NCBI GenBank assembly: GCA_030740295.1 | Contig: JASLXP010000959.1 | Span: forward strand, 1-10,500 | From: Planctomycetota bacterium | GTDB lineage: Bacteria; Planctomycetota; PUPC01; JACPCR01 | Direction of reading: 5' to 3' | DNA: 10,500 bases | Shown here: piece after piece, positions 1-7,567 of the stretch | Layout of the letters: every line of letters starts with the position of its first letter | How positions within the stretch are numbered: the first letter of the stretch is position 1 | Notes under the pieces: model-generated | What the model saw: only the letters and a program-made list of their open reading frames with translations | The model's database searches: none | Told to the model about the DNA's origin: nothing | Made by a program: the position numbers and the translations under genes

Positions 1-2163
1 GTCTGCTTCGAATTCTCCCAATTCAGTGATGAGCTTGTTGATGCTTTCGAGTCGCTCGCGCTGTTTCTCCTGGATGGCTTCGAGTGACTGTGCGTTTTCC
101 AGTTGCGCCATGCGGCCAGTCTCCTGCACCCATGTCTCGGCAAGATAGGAAAGGAGCTGGAGCTGGTTCTCGCGCAGTGTTGCCAGCAGCATAGTGTGGA
201 ATGCGTCTGCTTTGTCGCGCTGGGATTCGACCAGTTCCTTCAGTTGGATGAGGGCCTTCTGCCGCTTCTTCACATCCTTGCTCTTCGCAGCCTCTCTGTT
301 GTAACCGGCACTGGTCAGGAGGCTGAAGGGGAGCGTGAACAATTCTTCGGCCGCGCGTCCTTCCCGCCTCGGGTAAAAGCCATAGCGATAGACGGAGCCC
401 TGGCGATCCGAGAACTTGAACGGATTGCGCACACGGATACGGGTGAAGTTGCGGAGAATGCTGTCCAGACGCTGTTGGTGCTTGGGGGTAAATTCGGTGT
501 TCTCATCCATCCCCTCGACGAGGATTTTGAGCTGCGTGGCCTGCGACCGGAGTGTCTTCACTGCCTGCTCCATGCTTCTCTGATATTCCTTATGCCATCG
601 AATGAGATCCGCGAGCTGTCGGTCAGGCGAATCAGTGATGACCTGAAAGCTCAGCTTCTGAGTCGCGCCTTCCTGGTCTTTGCCATCGGTCATGACCAGC
701 GAAATATCGAACGCATCTGCAGGTGGGCCATATGGGCCGCGGTCGATGATCTCGCTTACTTCGATGACAGACTCGCCCTTGAACTGTTTGACCCCGGCCT
801 TGGGGAACTCGAGGGATAAATATCTGCTTTCACGATCTCCATCGTGCTTGAAGCGCACGAAAACTTCCTCGATTCCAAAGTCGTCGTATCCCCGATAAGT
901 GAACCGAATCAGATCGTCACGGAAAACGGTGAGCTGCCGCGGCACATCGATATAGCTGACCGCGGGCGGGTTATCCTGGATCGCCTTCAGGTTGTAAGGC
1001 GTGTCGAACTTGTTGGTCGTGCCATTATCCGCGGCGAGGTGGATTGAAAGTGAATCTGACCTCTCGAGTCTGAAGGTAAAATCGCCTTCAGTGCGTTCTC
1101 GATCCCAGCGAATCTTCAGACGCTTCTTGCCGGCCTCTGCCCAGGATGCTCTGATTGGCAAATCTGTTTTCAGGAACAGCCGGACTCGCGTGCCCTCAAT
1201 GGCCTTGATCTCTTTGATTCTGAGTTCTTTCTCCTCAAGCGGCAGACGTGTATAGCGGGGAAATTTGTACTGGACACGAATCCGCTTAATACGCGGCCGC
1301 GGGATCATGGCGATTTTGCGGATTTTAGTACGGCCATCACCCGCTGTGATGAAGTAATCGAAGGGCCGGGCCAGCCCTTTGATCCGGAATACAAACTTAT
1401 GGTTCGGCATCGGCGACATGGGAAGCGTCTGGTATCTGTGGCGGTGACGCTCCACAGTGTCCGCCTCATTGACACTCCGATGCAGAAAACAACCCATGCC
1501 CGGCCTGACGGCTCCCTCGAGAGCAACCCTGAGTTGATAGTCATCCCCCTGCGTCAGCGAAAGGGCATCAGGGACATCGACCATAATCCTCGTGAAGGAG
1601 GGTCGAGGATAATTGCCCCAGGGATCGAAGAATCTCTTGACCAGAAGATCGAGCTGGACCACGGGAGAGAAAGTGAGTGAGCCAATGAACCCAGCCAGCA
1701 GTATGAGAGCGCCCAGCCACGCAGGCGTTTGGCCCCAATTGATAAGGCCACGGACCCGGCCGACGGAGAGCTCGGACTCCACGTGCCCTATCGAGTGGCT
1801 GAGCATGAATCCGGGCGTGTCCTTGCTGGCAAGATTCATGCTGCTTCGGAGGCCGTCTCGAAGATCGGGGCAAGCGCGATCGATCATGCCAGCGAGGCTT
1901 TCTTCTCCGCTGTCCCATATCGGCTGCGGCAGCAGCCATTTGATCGACAAAAGCGGAACCGCAAAGGTAAGGACAAGAAGACCAATCCTGATATTGACGG
2001 AGAAATCCCAATACCGATCCAACGCCATTGACAGGATAAACGGAACGATGAAAGCCACCGCGGCACGCACCATCCACCCGCAGAACGTTAGCCTATAAAG
2101 GCGAGCCCTGTAGCTGCGAACAGCTTCGTGGAAGAGGGGTGGGAGGGATGGCGTGGTGGACAT
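1..2163 (-). CDS. DUF4175-like large membrane protein, C-terminus beyond the window
   Basis: The frame is open for 721 codons from the ATG at 2163-2161 to the window edge with no stop, so the C-terminus is missing. This ATG is the first start after an in-frame stop at 2196-2194. Three hydrophobic segments are visible, at about residues 32-48, 58-75 and 148-166. The positive-inside rule puts the start and residues 76-147 in the cytoplasm and everything after 166 outside. Residues 190-510 look beta-rich and include FPRYTRLP (301-308) and YDDFGIEEV (426-434). From my memory of the family, both resemble motifs of the large DUF4175-like proteins that close MoxR/BatA clusters in planctomycete-type genomes. 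Residues 515-570 and 622-721 are charged and helical, probably coiled coil. No enzyme motif was recognised and the function is unknown. The gene follows the VWA gene after a 172-base repeat-filled gap, and no Shine-Dalgarno precedes the ATG. The reading frame is certain; the family name is tentative. Confidence 0.85.
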   Translation of the reverse strand, partial: MSTTPSLPPLFHEAVRSYRARLYRLTFCGWMVRAAVAFIVPFILSMALDRYWDFSVNIRIGLLVLTFAVPLLSIKWLLPQPIWDSGEESLAGMIDRACPDLRDGLRSSMNLASKDTPGFMLSHSIGHVESELSVGRVRGLINWGQTPAWLGALILLAGFIGSLTFSPVVQLDLLVKRFFDPWGNYPRPSFTRIMVDVPDALSLTQGDDYQLRVALEGAVRPGMGCFLHRSVNEADTVERHRHRYQTLPMSPMPNHKFVFRIKGLARPFDYFITAGDGRTKIRKIAMIPRPRIKRIRVQYKFPRYTRLPLEEKELRIKEIKAIEGTRVRLFLKTDLPIRASWAEAGKKRLKIRWDRERTEGDFTFRLERSDSLSIHLAADNGTTNKFDTPYNLKAIQDNPPAVSYIDVPRQLTVFRDDLIRFTYRGYDDFGIEEVFVRFKHDGDRESRYLSLEFPKAGVKQFKGESVIEVSEIIDRGPYGPPADAFDISLVMTDGKDQEGATQKLSFQVITDSPDRQLADLIRWHKEYQRSMEQAVKTLRSQATQLKILVEGMDENTEFTPKHQQRLDSILRNFTRIRVRNPFKFSDRQGSVYRYGFYPRREGRAAEELFTLPFSLLTSAGYNREAAKSKDVKKRQKALIQLKELVESQRDKADAFHTMLLATLRENQLQLLSYLAETWVQETGRMAQLENAQSLEAIQEKQRERLESINKLITELGEFEAD

Positions 2164-2197
2164 GGAGTGTTTGTTGCTTTTAGCCTTTACCTGTCAG

Positions 2198-2336
2198 GGA
2201 GGAATGGAGTGATGGAATGTTGGAATGCTGGAAGGCCGGAGTGATGGAGTGAGCGCTCACTGGTGGGCTCTTCCTTCATCCCATTCTTCCATCGCTCCAA
2301 TACTCCAACACTCCGTCACTCCAATACTCCATTCTT
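2198..2336. repeat. Two facing arrays of 8-bp words in inverted orientation
   Basis: On the plus strand, positions 2198-2253 divide into seven consecutive 8-mers of the form GGARNNNT (for example GGAGTGAT at 2206-2213 and again at 2238-2245, GGAATGTT at 2214-2221). After a 27-base spacer, positions 2281-2336 divide into seven consecutive 8-mers of the form CCANNNYT (for example CCAATACT at 2297-2304 and 2321-2328). The second array is an imperfect reverse complement of the first, so the RNA could fold into a long mismatched stem. The right array ends on the last base of the VWA gene's stop codon. This fills most of the 172-base gap between the VWA and DUF4175-like genes; no gene is seen there. 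Confidence 0.9.
2248..2261. repeat. Perfect 14-bp palindrome at the end of the left 8-mer array
   Basis: AGTGAGCGCTCACT is self-complementary over all 14 bases. It overlaps the last 8-mer of the left array and lies between the two facing arrays, close to the apex of any hairpin they form. It could be part of that stem-loop or an operator-like site. There is no T-tract on either side to make it an intrinsic terminator. Confidence 0.85.
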
Positions 2337-5059
2337 CAAAAGATGATCCCCACCTTTCTCCTTACGACCCAATCGATGGTCATGAGGATGGCAATGAGGA
2401 AGAGTATGGACCTGGTGTTCCAGAGCTTTATCTCAGAAACCGAAACGGTCGGACGCTCCCTGACAGGGAGTAACTGGAGGGTCTCGGCAAGTTGGGCAAT
2501 GGGGATGTATTTGCCCTTCGCTGATTCAGCCAGAGCCTCCAAGGCCGGCTCGTTCAGGTTCGTGTAGATGGTCTCGTTTGAGAGCGGGGGTGTGCAGACA
2601 GTCTCGATTTTGATTTCTTCGCCGCCGACCTGGATGGTGAAAGTTACCGGTCCCGTTTCACCGATGCTGAGCTCGGCCTTCTCTGTGGAGCCTTCGATGG
2701 ATGTCGTGCCGGCTTTGGCGCCAGCGAAAACGGCCGGCTGCAGTTTGAGTGCATCCGGCGCGTGGCTGGTCGCTGCCTTTGCCTTACCGCCACCGGGCTG
2801 ATGAACGATCAGCCATGTTTCACCACCGGGAGTAAGGGCGCGTGGATAGAGCGCGGCCGAAGCATTTTCATCATCTGTGAGCCAGGGACTTGCGGCATCC
2901 TGGAACAGCTTTGTGAAGAAAGTCTGCACGGAATAGGAGCCTGTCCATTCTCGCGCTCGATACCAGTCGTCGATGCCGAGTAAGTAGACGCGGCCCCGGC
3001 CATAAAACCCCAGGCTGGCGATTGCCATCCCCTCCCGCTCGAGCAGGATGAAGTCCTGCGGCGGGACGATCGATACTGATTCGGGCTGAGACAGATTCGA
3101 CCAGAGGTTCAGGTTTGTCCCGGTGACTGCTGAAAGTTGGAGTAAAGGCAGGGATGGATGTGGCTTGAGGGTGGCCTCCCGGGGTGCTCTATGTGATTCG
3201 GGGAGCAACGATCCCAGGTTGGGCGCCTCGCCCAATCGTCCCTCGAATACATCCGTCCACTCTTTGCCCTTCTGTGGCTGCCCGCTCAGCAGCATCAGGC
3301 TGCCGCCTTCCTTCGTGACGTACTCAGAAAAGAGATGGACGTCTTCAGCGCGCCAGCCAGAGAAAGGCGATCTATCCAGCACTATCAGGGCATGCCGCCC
3401 GAGGCTCGAAAGTGAATCCGGAATCTTGCCCCGGCCTTTCCCTCGTTCCGGTTTTTCTTTCTTGGCATTCGTAAAAATGACATCGGCCGTGAAAGACAAA
3501 TCTTCGAGGGCCTTGAGCATGTAGGCCACGTCCCAGCGGGCGTTGGGCGCGATGACCAGGGCTTTGGGCCGCCTCTTGATTGCGGAGATTGAGAGATAGA
3601 CGGAGTTGTTTTGCGGGATGGTGTCCTCGGCACATGCAACGGAGATCTCGAGGATAGCATCGCCTGGATCTTCTAATTCAAACTCGAAGGTCTGCTGCTG
3701 AGTCTGTTCGCCGGTCGTAGCTCCTTCGAAAACGACGAGTGATTTATCGCCTGCAGTGATCTCGACCTTGAATGGTATTTCCGCAGGGAGCTCGGTTTTC
3801 AGCGTGACGGAGAGAGCTGCTTTCTTTCCTGCCAGCACGAGCCCCGGGGCGTGGTAATCGGCGATGGCGATATCGGCTGACTTCTCGCGTGAGCCGACGC
3901 CAACAGCAATGAGGGGGATTCGCTGCTTGACGAGACTTTCGATGACATCGGGCCTGGCGGGCCGATTCTGCTGGCCGTCCGTAAGGATGACAATGCCGGT
4001 GATCAAATCCGCGGCGTTGGCATCAAGCAGTTCTTCCAGCGGAGAATAGAGGTCTGTCGAGGCCTTCGGTGTCTGAGCGGCAAACGATGTGAGGTCTGTT
4101 GCCGGCTGACTTGGATTGGAGAGACGAACAAACTGGACATTGTGCCTGGCAAGATCCATGGCAGCGAGGCTTTCTGCCGCAAGACCGTACCGAGTCTCTT
4201 CGCTGAGTTTCTTCAGACTCTCGGCAAGGCCCTTCGCCCCTGCGTTGATGAGGCGCTTATCTTCCAGATGCTGCAGATCTGAAAGAGTCATCACCGCATC
4301 GTCTGCCTGTTCGATCAAAGCTCGCAATACACCACGCGTTGCTTCCACGGCATCCGCGTCACTCTTGGCTGAGGAAAGAACTTTTTCCGCATGGGCCGCG
4401 GCCTCCACATATTTTCGGGCTACCAGAAACTGCTCCGTCAGTTGTTTGAGTTTCTCCTGCTTCAATCCTTTGCCCAGTTTTTCCTGCAGTGAGTCGAGCC
4501 CTGGTACAGATGCGGCCAGGTCCTGGTGCGCGGTTGAGGCAGTGCCGGCGACCTCAGCAAGCTTCTTCGTAAAAGATGCCCCCCACGGCATCCCCTGCTC
4601 CAGTTCGTCCTGGATGGCATTCAGGGAGTCGATGCTTTGCGAAATAAGTTCGACCTGTTTTCTGATCAGCATCGACATCCGTTGCGCCAGGTCGGAGCGC
4701 TGCTCGAGGCCGGGCAGCTCGAGCTGTTGGGCAAGGTCAAGCTGTTCTGAAATTGAATAGTTGTCCGACAACTGCATGCTCAGCGAGTCGTCAATCAACA
4801 CGAGGAGTTTCCCTTCCTCCTTTCCTTGCTCCCTGATGAACATCAACGGCTGCAGGATGACCCAGATAGTGGCGAGCACGACGAGGGTGCGCGTGAGATA
4901 GAGCCACTTGCGTCCTTTGCGCCGCCGCAGGCGAGGCATTTCACGCCCGAGAATGTGAAGACAGATACCAAGCAGGGCCGCTCCGATCACCAGGCCCAGC
5001 CAGAACGGTATCTGACCGGCGTGCGAAAATTCCCAAGTGACGTTGGCGAAGGCGATCAT
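2336..5059 (-). CDS. Membrane-anchored VWA protein with helical insert and GATase-like domain
   Basis: 907 residues. TM1 (about 16-37), a strongly basic loop RLRRRKGRKW (43-52) and TM2 (about 53-72) are followed by a large domain and a C-terminal TM (about 883-899) ending RRKVGIIF, so the bulk should lie outside the cytoplasmic membrane. The VWA domain starts with a complete MIDAS motif D90-x-S92-x-S94 in VLIDDSLSM. Its later strand VILTDGQQN (357-365) comes about 265 residues on, because a helical, charged segment (about 102-312) is inserted. A beta-rich stretch (about 405-490) follows, then a GATase-like Rossmann region (498-600, with ALIVLDRSP and GGSLMLLSG). GRGRVYLLGIDDWYR (687-701) ends that fold. 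No GxCxG nucleophile elbow is present, so catalysis is unlikely. The start overlaps the upstream stop as ATGA (5059-5056), implying translational coupling. Its TGA ends at 2336, exactly where an 8-bp repeat array begins. The partner is unknown, presumably the BatA-like protein. Confidence 0.9.
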   Translation of the reverse strand: MIAFANVTWEFSHAGQIPFWLGLVIGAALLGICLHILGREMPRLRRRKGRKWLYLTRTLVVLATIWVILQPLMFIREQGKEEGKLLVLIDDSLSMQLSDNYSISEQLDLAQQLELPGLEQRSDLAQRMSMLIRKQVELISQSIDSLNAIQDELEQGMPWGASFTKKLAEVAGTASTAHQDLAASVPGLDSLQEKLGKGLKQEKLKQLTEQFLVARKYVEAAAHAEKVLSSAKSDADAVEATRGVLRALIEQADDAVMTLSDLQHLEDKRLINAGAKGLAESLKKLSEETRYGLAAESLAAMDLARHNVQFVRLSNPSQPATDLTSFAAQTPKASTDLYSPLEELLDANAADLITGIVILTDGQQNRPARPDVIESLVKQRIPLIAVGVGSREKSADIAIADYHAPGLVLAGKKAALSVTLKTELPAEIPFKVEITAGDKSLVVFEGATTGEQTQQQTFEFELEDPGDAILEISVACAEDTIPQNNSVYLSISAIKRRPKALVIAPNARWDVAYMLKALEDLSFTADVIFTNAKKEKPERGKGRGKIPDSLSSLGRHALIVLDRSPFSGWRAEDVHLFSEYVTKEGGSLMLLSGQPQKGKEWTDVFEGRLGEAPNLGSLLPESHRAPREATLKPHPSLPLLQLSAVTGTNLNLWSNLSQPESVSIVPPQDFILLEREGMAIASLGFYGRGRVYLLGIDDWYRAREWTGSYSVQTFFTKLFQDAASPWLTDDENASAALYPRALTPGGETWLIVHQPGGGKAKAATSHAPDALKLQPAVFAGAKAGTTSIEGSTEKAELSIGETGPVTFTIQVGGEEIKIETVCTPPLSNETIYTNLNEPALEALAESAKGKYIPIAQLAETLQLLPVRERPTVSVSEIKLWNTRSILFLIAILMTIDWVVRRKVGIIF

Positions 5060-7374
5060 GAGAACCAGAGCTTGACGAGTGCGGCGTCGAGGGTGATGAG
5101 CAACAGCACGGCAATGAGGAACAGTGAGGTCCGTTCGGAGGCATCGCCGGCTTCCTTCAGGGCTTCTTTGAGCTCACTCACATCAGTTGGTAACCGGTCA
5201 GAATCGGGCGCAGTCTTCAGATTGAATGCGGCGATGAGTTGCTGCTCCTTTTCGGGTCTCAGAGGCAGCAGATCTGACTCTTCCTCTGGGCTGCGCACAA
5301 AGAAACTGGCAGCATCCTTTCCATCCGAACGTTGGAGCTCGTAAACACCGGGCTTCTCGGTTTTCTCAAAACGGATGAACTGCCTGCCCTCATGCCGGAT
5401 ACGCTCAAGCGGCACTAGCTCAAAACCTGGCGTGGCCAGAAAGAGCGTGCCCGGAATCTCAGACACTTCGTGGATGATTGGCTGCCCGGGGGAAAGATTT
5501 CTCGATAGAGGTCTGAAGGAAGCCGCATAATTCATCGTCCGCATCAGCAGCGGCATGAAGCTCTGGTTCACTACCAGTGAATTCCATCCTCCGCCGATGG
5601 TCGTCGTCCACAGGAAGACCATTCCCTTTCCAACACGCTTCTGCACGAGCAGTGGATCGCCATTAGTAAGCCGCAGGACAATGTCTTCTTCCGGGGTATC
5701 TTCGGGCAACTGCAGCTTGAAATGATTGTAGATGCGGCCGTCAGCGATGTTGCCGTTCTTGCGATCCTCAAATTCCTTGAGAAGGCCCTGAGGGATATCC
5801 GCCGCCTGAATATTGAAAAAACGATCGTATTTGAAATCAGGCGGCAGCTCACGATATTGCCCGTCCAGGCTGAATGGCAGCAGCGATTCAAATGCCTGAT
5901 TGACCAGACCGGCGTCCGTTTCGGGGCCCACACCGATGAAGAGCCCGCCGCCTTGCCGGACGAACTTCTTGAGCTCCTGCTTCACCGGTTCGCTGAGGAT
6001 GTTTACCTGGCTGCAGACGATGACGTCGTACCCGGCAATTTCGCGCGAAGTGATCTGGTCGGCCTTACGGTAGGTCGGTTGGAAGGTGTAGCCCACCTCG
6101 TATTTGACCGCGCCGGATTCGACGTTGTGCTTTGTGATCTTCAGTCCCATCTCCCGGCGACGATAGGCTGTGGTGGCATCAAACTCTTCGACCACAACTT
6201 TGCCGACCATCGCACTGGCCTTTGCCGGCATATCGAGGCCGCGACGAAGGAACTCGGTGTCTTTGAGAAAATCGTTTTCGACCTCGGATTCATCGCGATG
6301 CAGCACTAACAGCTTGAGCCGATTGGCAACCAGCACCGCGCACCGAATCTGATCGTCAGGCTCGAAGACGTCTTTGCTGAGCCGGGCCTCGAGCTGACTG
6401 TCTGTCTCAGGCACAAATGGAAAGACGAATGTTTTCTGCTGGCGAGGGTTCAGTCCACAGGGCTCCTGCATGTAGTGTTTATCGTTGACGAACAGTGTCA
6501 GCATCGTCTCTTCGGTTGGCTTCTCGCCGAAGTTCCGAACGGTCACGTACACCTGTGTCGGCTGCCCTTTGAAGAGTAGATCCGTACCAAGGGTGAGTGA
6601 CTGGATGCCAACATTATGTGAATGCTCTCGCCCAAGGAAGAGCGCGGAGCAGAGGAGCTCGGCAGAGGAAGTTTCTCCGTTATCTGTTTTCAGAATCGCC
6701 CTAGCGAAGCTTTCATACTTTTCAATAGAGATGTGATCCTTGTCCGTAAAATCAGAGATGAAGATGAGCTGTTTGCGAAAAGTGTGAGAGCCGGCGACCA
6801 GGTCCTTGGCAAGTCTGAGCGAGTCCTCAAAATCCACTGGCTGGTCTGACAACACGATTCTTGAGATGGCGGCGAGGGCCTCTTCCTCGCCGATGGGACA
6901 AGGCAGGCTAAGGATCTGCGGTTCGGAGGCAGCGGAATGTGTGCGCGCCAGCAGGACCAACTGAAACGTGTCACCGGCTCGCATTCCGATCATCGCATCC
7001 CTTAATGCAGACTTGGCGATCTCTTCTCTCGAACCGCTTTCATCGAGAGCAATCATGCTCTCGCTGTTGTCGAAGAGCACGATACGGTGCAGCGCGCCCG
7101 GACCGTGCGGAAACGCACCTGTATCGGCGTCACTCGTGGGCGTGTTGGGCCGCGCAAAACCGAACACCAGCAGCGCAATGAAAACAGTGCGGATGGTCAG
7201 TATGACGACCTGCCGCCAGATGTTTTGCTGATTCTTCGCCTCGAGAGTCTTCTTGAGGATATAGGTGGCGCCCCAGTCCACATCATTCTTTCGCCTGCGA
7301 AAAAGCAGGTAGAGGATGACCGGGATGGCGGCCAGCGGCAGGAATGACAGGAAGGAGGAGGAGAGATAGGACAC
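5056..7374 (-). CDS. BatA-like membrane protein: BatA N-terminus, VWA, GATase-like region
   Basis: 772 residues starting at GTG (7374-7372). An in-frame stop at 7404-7402 leaves no better start, and the N-terminus (hydrophobic 8-26, then FRRRKNDVDWGA at 25-36) matches the BatA N-terminal family. TM2 lies at about 56-74 and a C-terminal TM at about 749-768, so the middle should be outside the membrane. The VWA domain has MIDAS D102-x-S104-x-S106 (FDNSESM) and the later strand LIFISDFTD (203-211), with Ser in place of the usual Thr. Residues about 255-335 look like a CARDB-type beta sandwich (VYVTVRNFGEKPTEE). Residues 449-500 and 578-620 form a GATase-like fold (YDVIVCSQ, RQGGGLFIGVG, GKGMVFLWTT) without a catalytic cysteine elbow. 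BatA-type proteins act beside MoxR ATPases in envelope maturation or stress systems; the client here is unknown. A heptamer repeat directly precedes the GTG, leaving no Shine-Dalgarno. Confidence 0.92.
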   Translation of the reverse strand: MSYLSSSFLSFLPLAAIPVILYLLFRRRKNDVDWGATYILKKTLEAKNQQNIWRQVVILTIRTVFIALLVFGFARPNTPTSDADTGAFPHGPGALHRIVLFDNSESMIALDESGSREEIAKSALRDAMIGMRAGDTFQLVLLARTHSAASEPQILSLPCPIGEEEALAAISRIVLSDQPVDFEDSLRLAKDLVAGSHTFRKQLIFISDFTDKDHISIEKYESFARAILKTDNGETSSAELLCSALFLGREHSHNVGIQSLTLGTDLLFKGQPTQVYVTVRNFGEKPTEETMLTLFVNDKHYMQEPCGLNPRQQKTFVFPFVPETDSQLEARLSKDVFEPDDQIRCAVLVANRLKLLVLHRDESEVENDFLKDTEFLRRGLDMPAKASAMVGKVVVEEFDATTAYRRREMGLKITKHNVESGAVKYEVGYTFQPTYRKADQITSREIAGYDVIVCSQVNILSEPVKQELKKFVRQGGGLFIGVGPETDAGLVNQAFESLLPFSLDGQYRELPPDFKYDRFFNIQAADIPQGLLKEFEDRKNGNIADGRIYNHFKLQLPEDTPEEDIVLRLTNGDPLLVQKRVGKGMVFLWTTTIGGGWNSLVVNQSFMPLLMRTMNYAASFRPLSRNLSPGQPIIHEVSEIPGTLFLATPGFELVPLERIRHEGRQFIRFEKTEKPGVYELQRSDGKDAASFFVRSPEEESDLLPLRPEKEQQLIAAFNLKTAPDSDRLPTDVSELKEALKEAGDASERTSLFLIAVLLLITLDAALVKLWFS

Positions 7375-7418
7375 GTAATGAGTAATGAGTAATAAGTAAT
7401 TTCAGATGTTGGATGCTG
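7375..7418. repeat. Heptamer tandem repeats abutting the BatA-like start codon
   Basis: Reading the plus strand, GTAATGA occurs at 7375-7381 and 7382-7388, then GTAATAA at 7389-7395 and a partial GTAAT at 7396-7400. A second heptamer pair, GATGTTG and GATGCTG, follows at 7405-7418. The first array begins at the base next to the GTG start codon of the BatA-like gene (7374-7372). The whole ribosome-binding region of that gene is therefore repeat sequence without any purine-rich Shine-Dalgarno on the coding strand. Confidence 0.88.
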
Positions 7419-7438
7419 AACGGAGATGCGCAAGACAG

Positions 7439-7510
7439 ATCGTAGGATGGCCGTCTCGGCCGTCTCTGGCAGAAGCGGAATCAGACGGGCGGGGACGCCC
7501 ATCCTACGAT
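7439..7510. repeat. Long inverted repeat (27/28-bp arms) between DUF58 and BatA-like genes
   Basis: The left arm at 7439-7465 starts ATCGTAGGATGG; the right arm at 7483-7510 ends CCATCCTACGAT. Aligned by reverse complement they match at about 24 positions with three mismatches and one single-base gap, leaving a 17-base loop. The arms are GC-rich toward the loop. No T-run follows on either strand, so this is not a classical rho-independent terminator. It could slow transcription, protect an mRNA end or be a small dispersed element. Confidence 0.88.
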
Positions 7511-7536
7511 TTGCCCGCCGCAGTTTGTGTTAATGC

Positions 7537-7558
7537 GGATCCAGTATCCAGTATCCAG
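7537..7558. repeat. GTATCCA heptamer repeat just downstream of the DUF58 gene
   Basis: GGATCCA (7537-7543) is followed by two perfect GTATCCA copies (7544-7550, 7551-7557). The array ends about ten bases from the stop codon of the DUF58 gene (7570-7568). The remaining sequence between it and the hairpin at 7439-7510 shows no coding potential. Confidence 0.8.
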
Positions 7559-7567
7559 AACCGTGTC

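Noticed and set aside
103..819. Plus-strand open frame of 238 codons
   Set aside because: It lies antisense inside the continuous 721-codon minus-strand gene, has no domain resemblance, and its composition is that of a shadow frame.
1568..2077. Minus-strand frame of 169 codons overlapping the DUF4175-like gene
   Set aside because: It is out of frame with the longer gene, which shows membrane segments and family motifs in this interval; this is an alternative-frame shadow.
2198..2336. CRISPR array
   Set aside because: Units are 8 bp and contiguous with no spacers, and the array reverses orientation in the middle.
4116..4760. Plus-strand open frame of 214 codons, rich in Ser and Arg
   Set aside because: It is antisense to the helical insert of the VWA gene; the biased composition is explained by the complementary strand.
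7439..7510. Intrinsic terminator between DUF58 and BatA-like genes
   Set aside because: The stem is strong but no T-run follows it on either strand, and the downstream gene belongs to the same conserved cluster.
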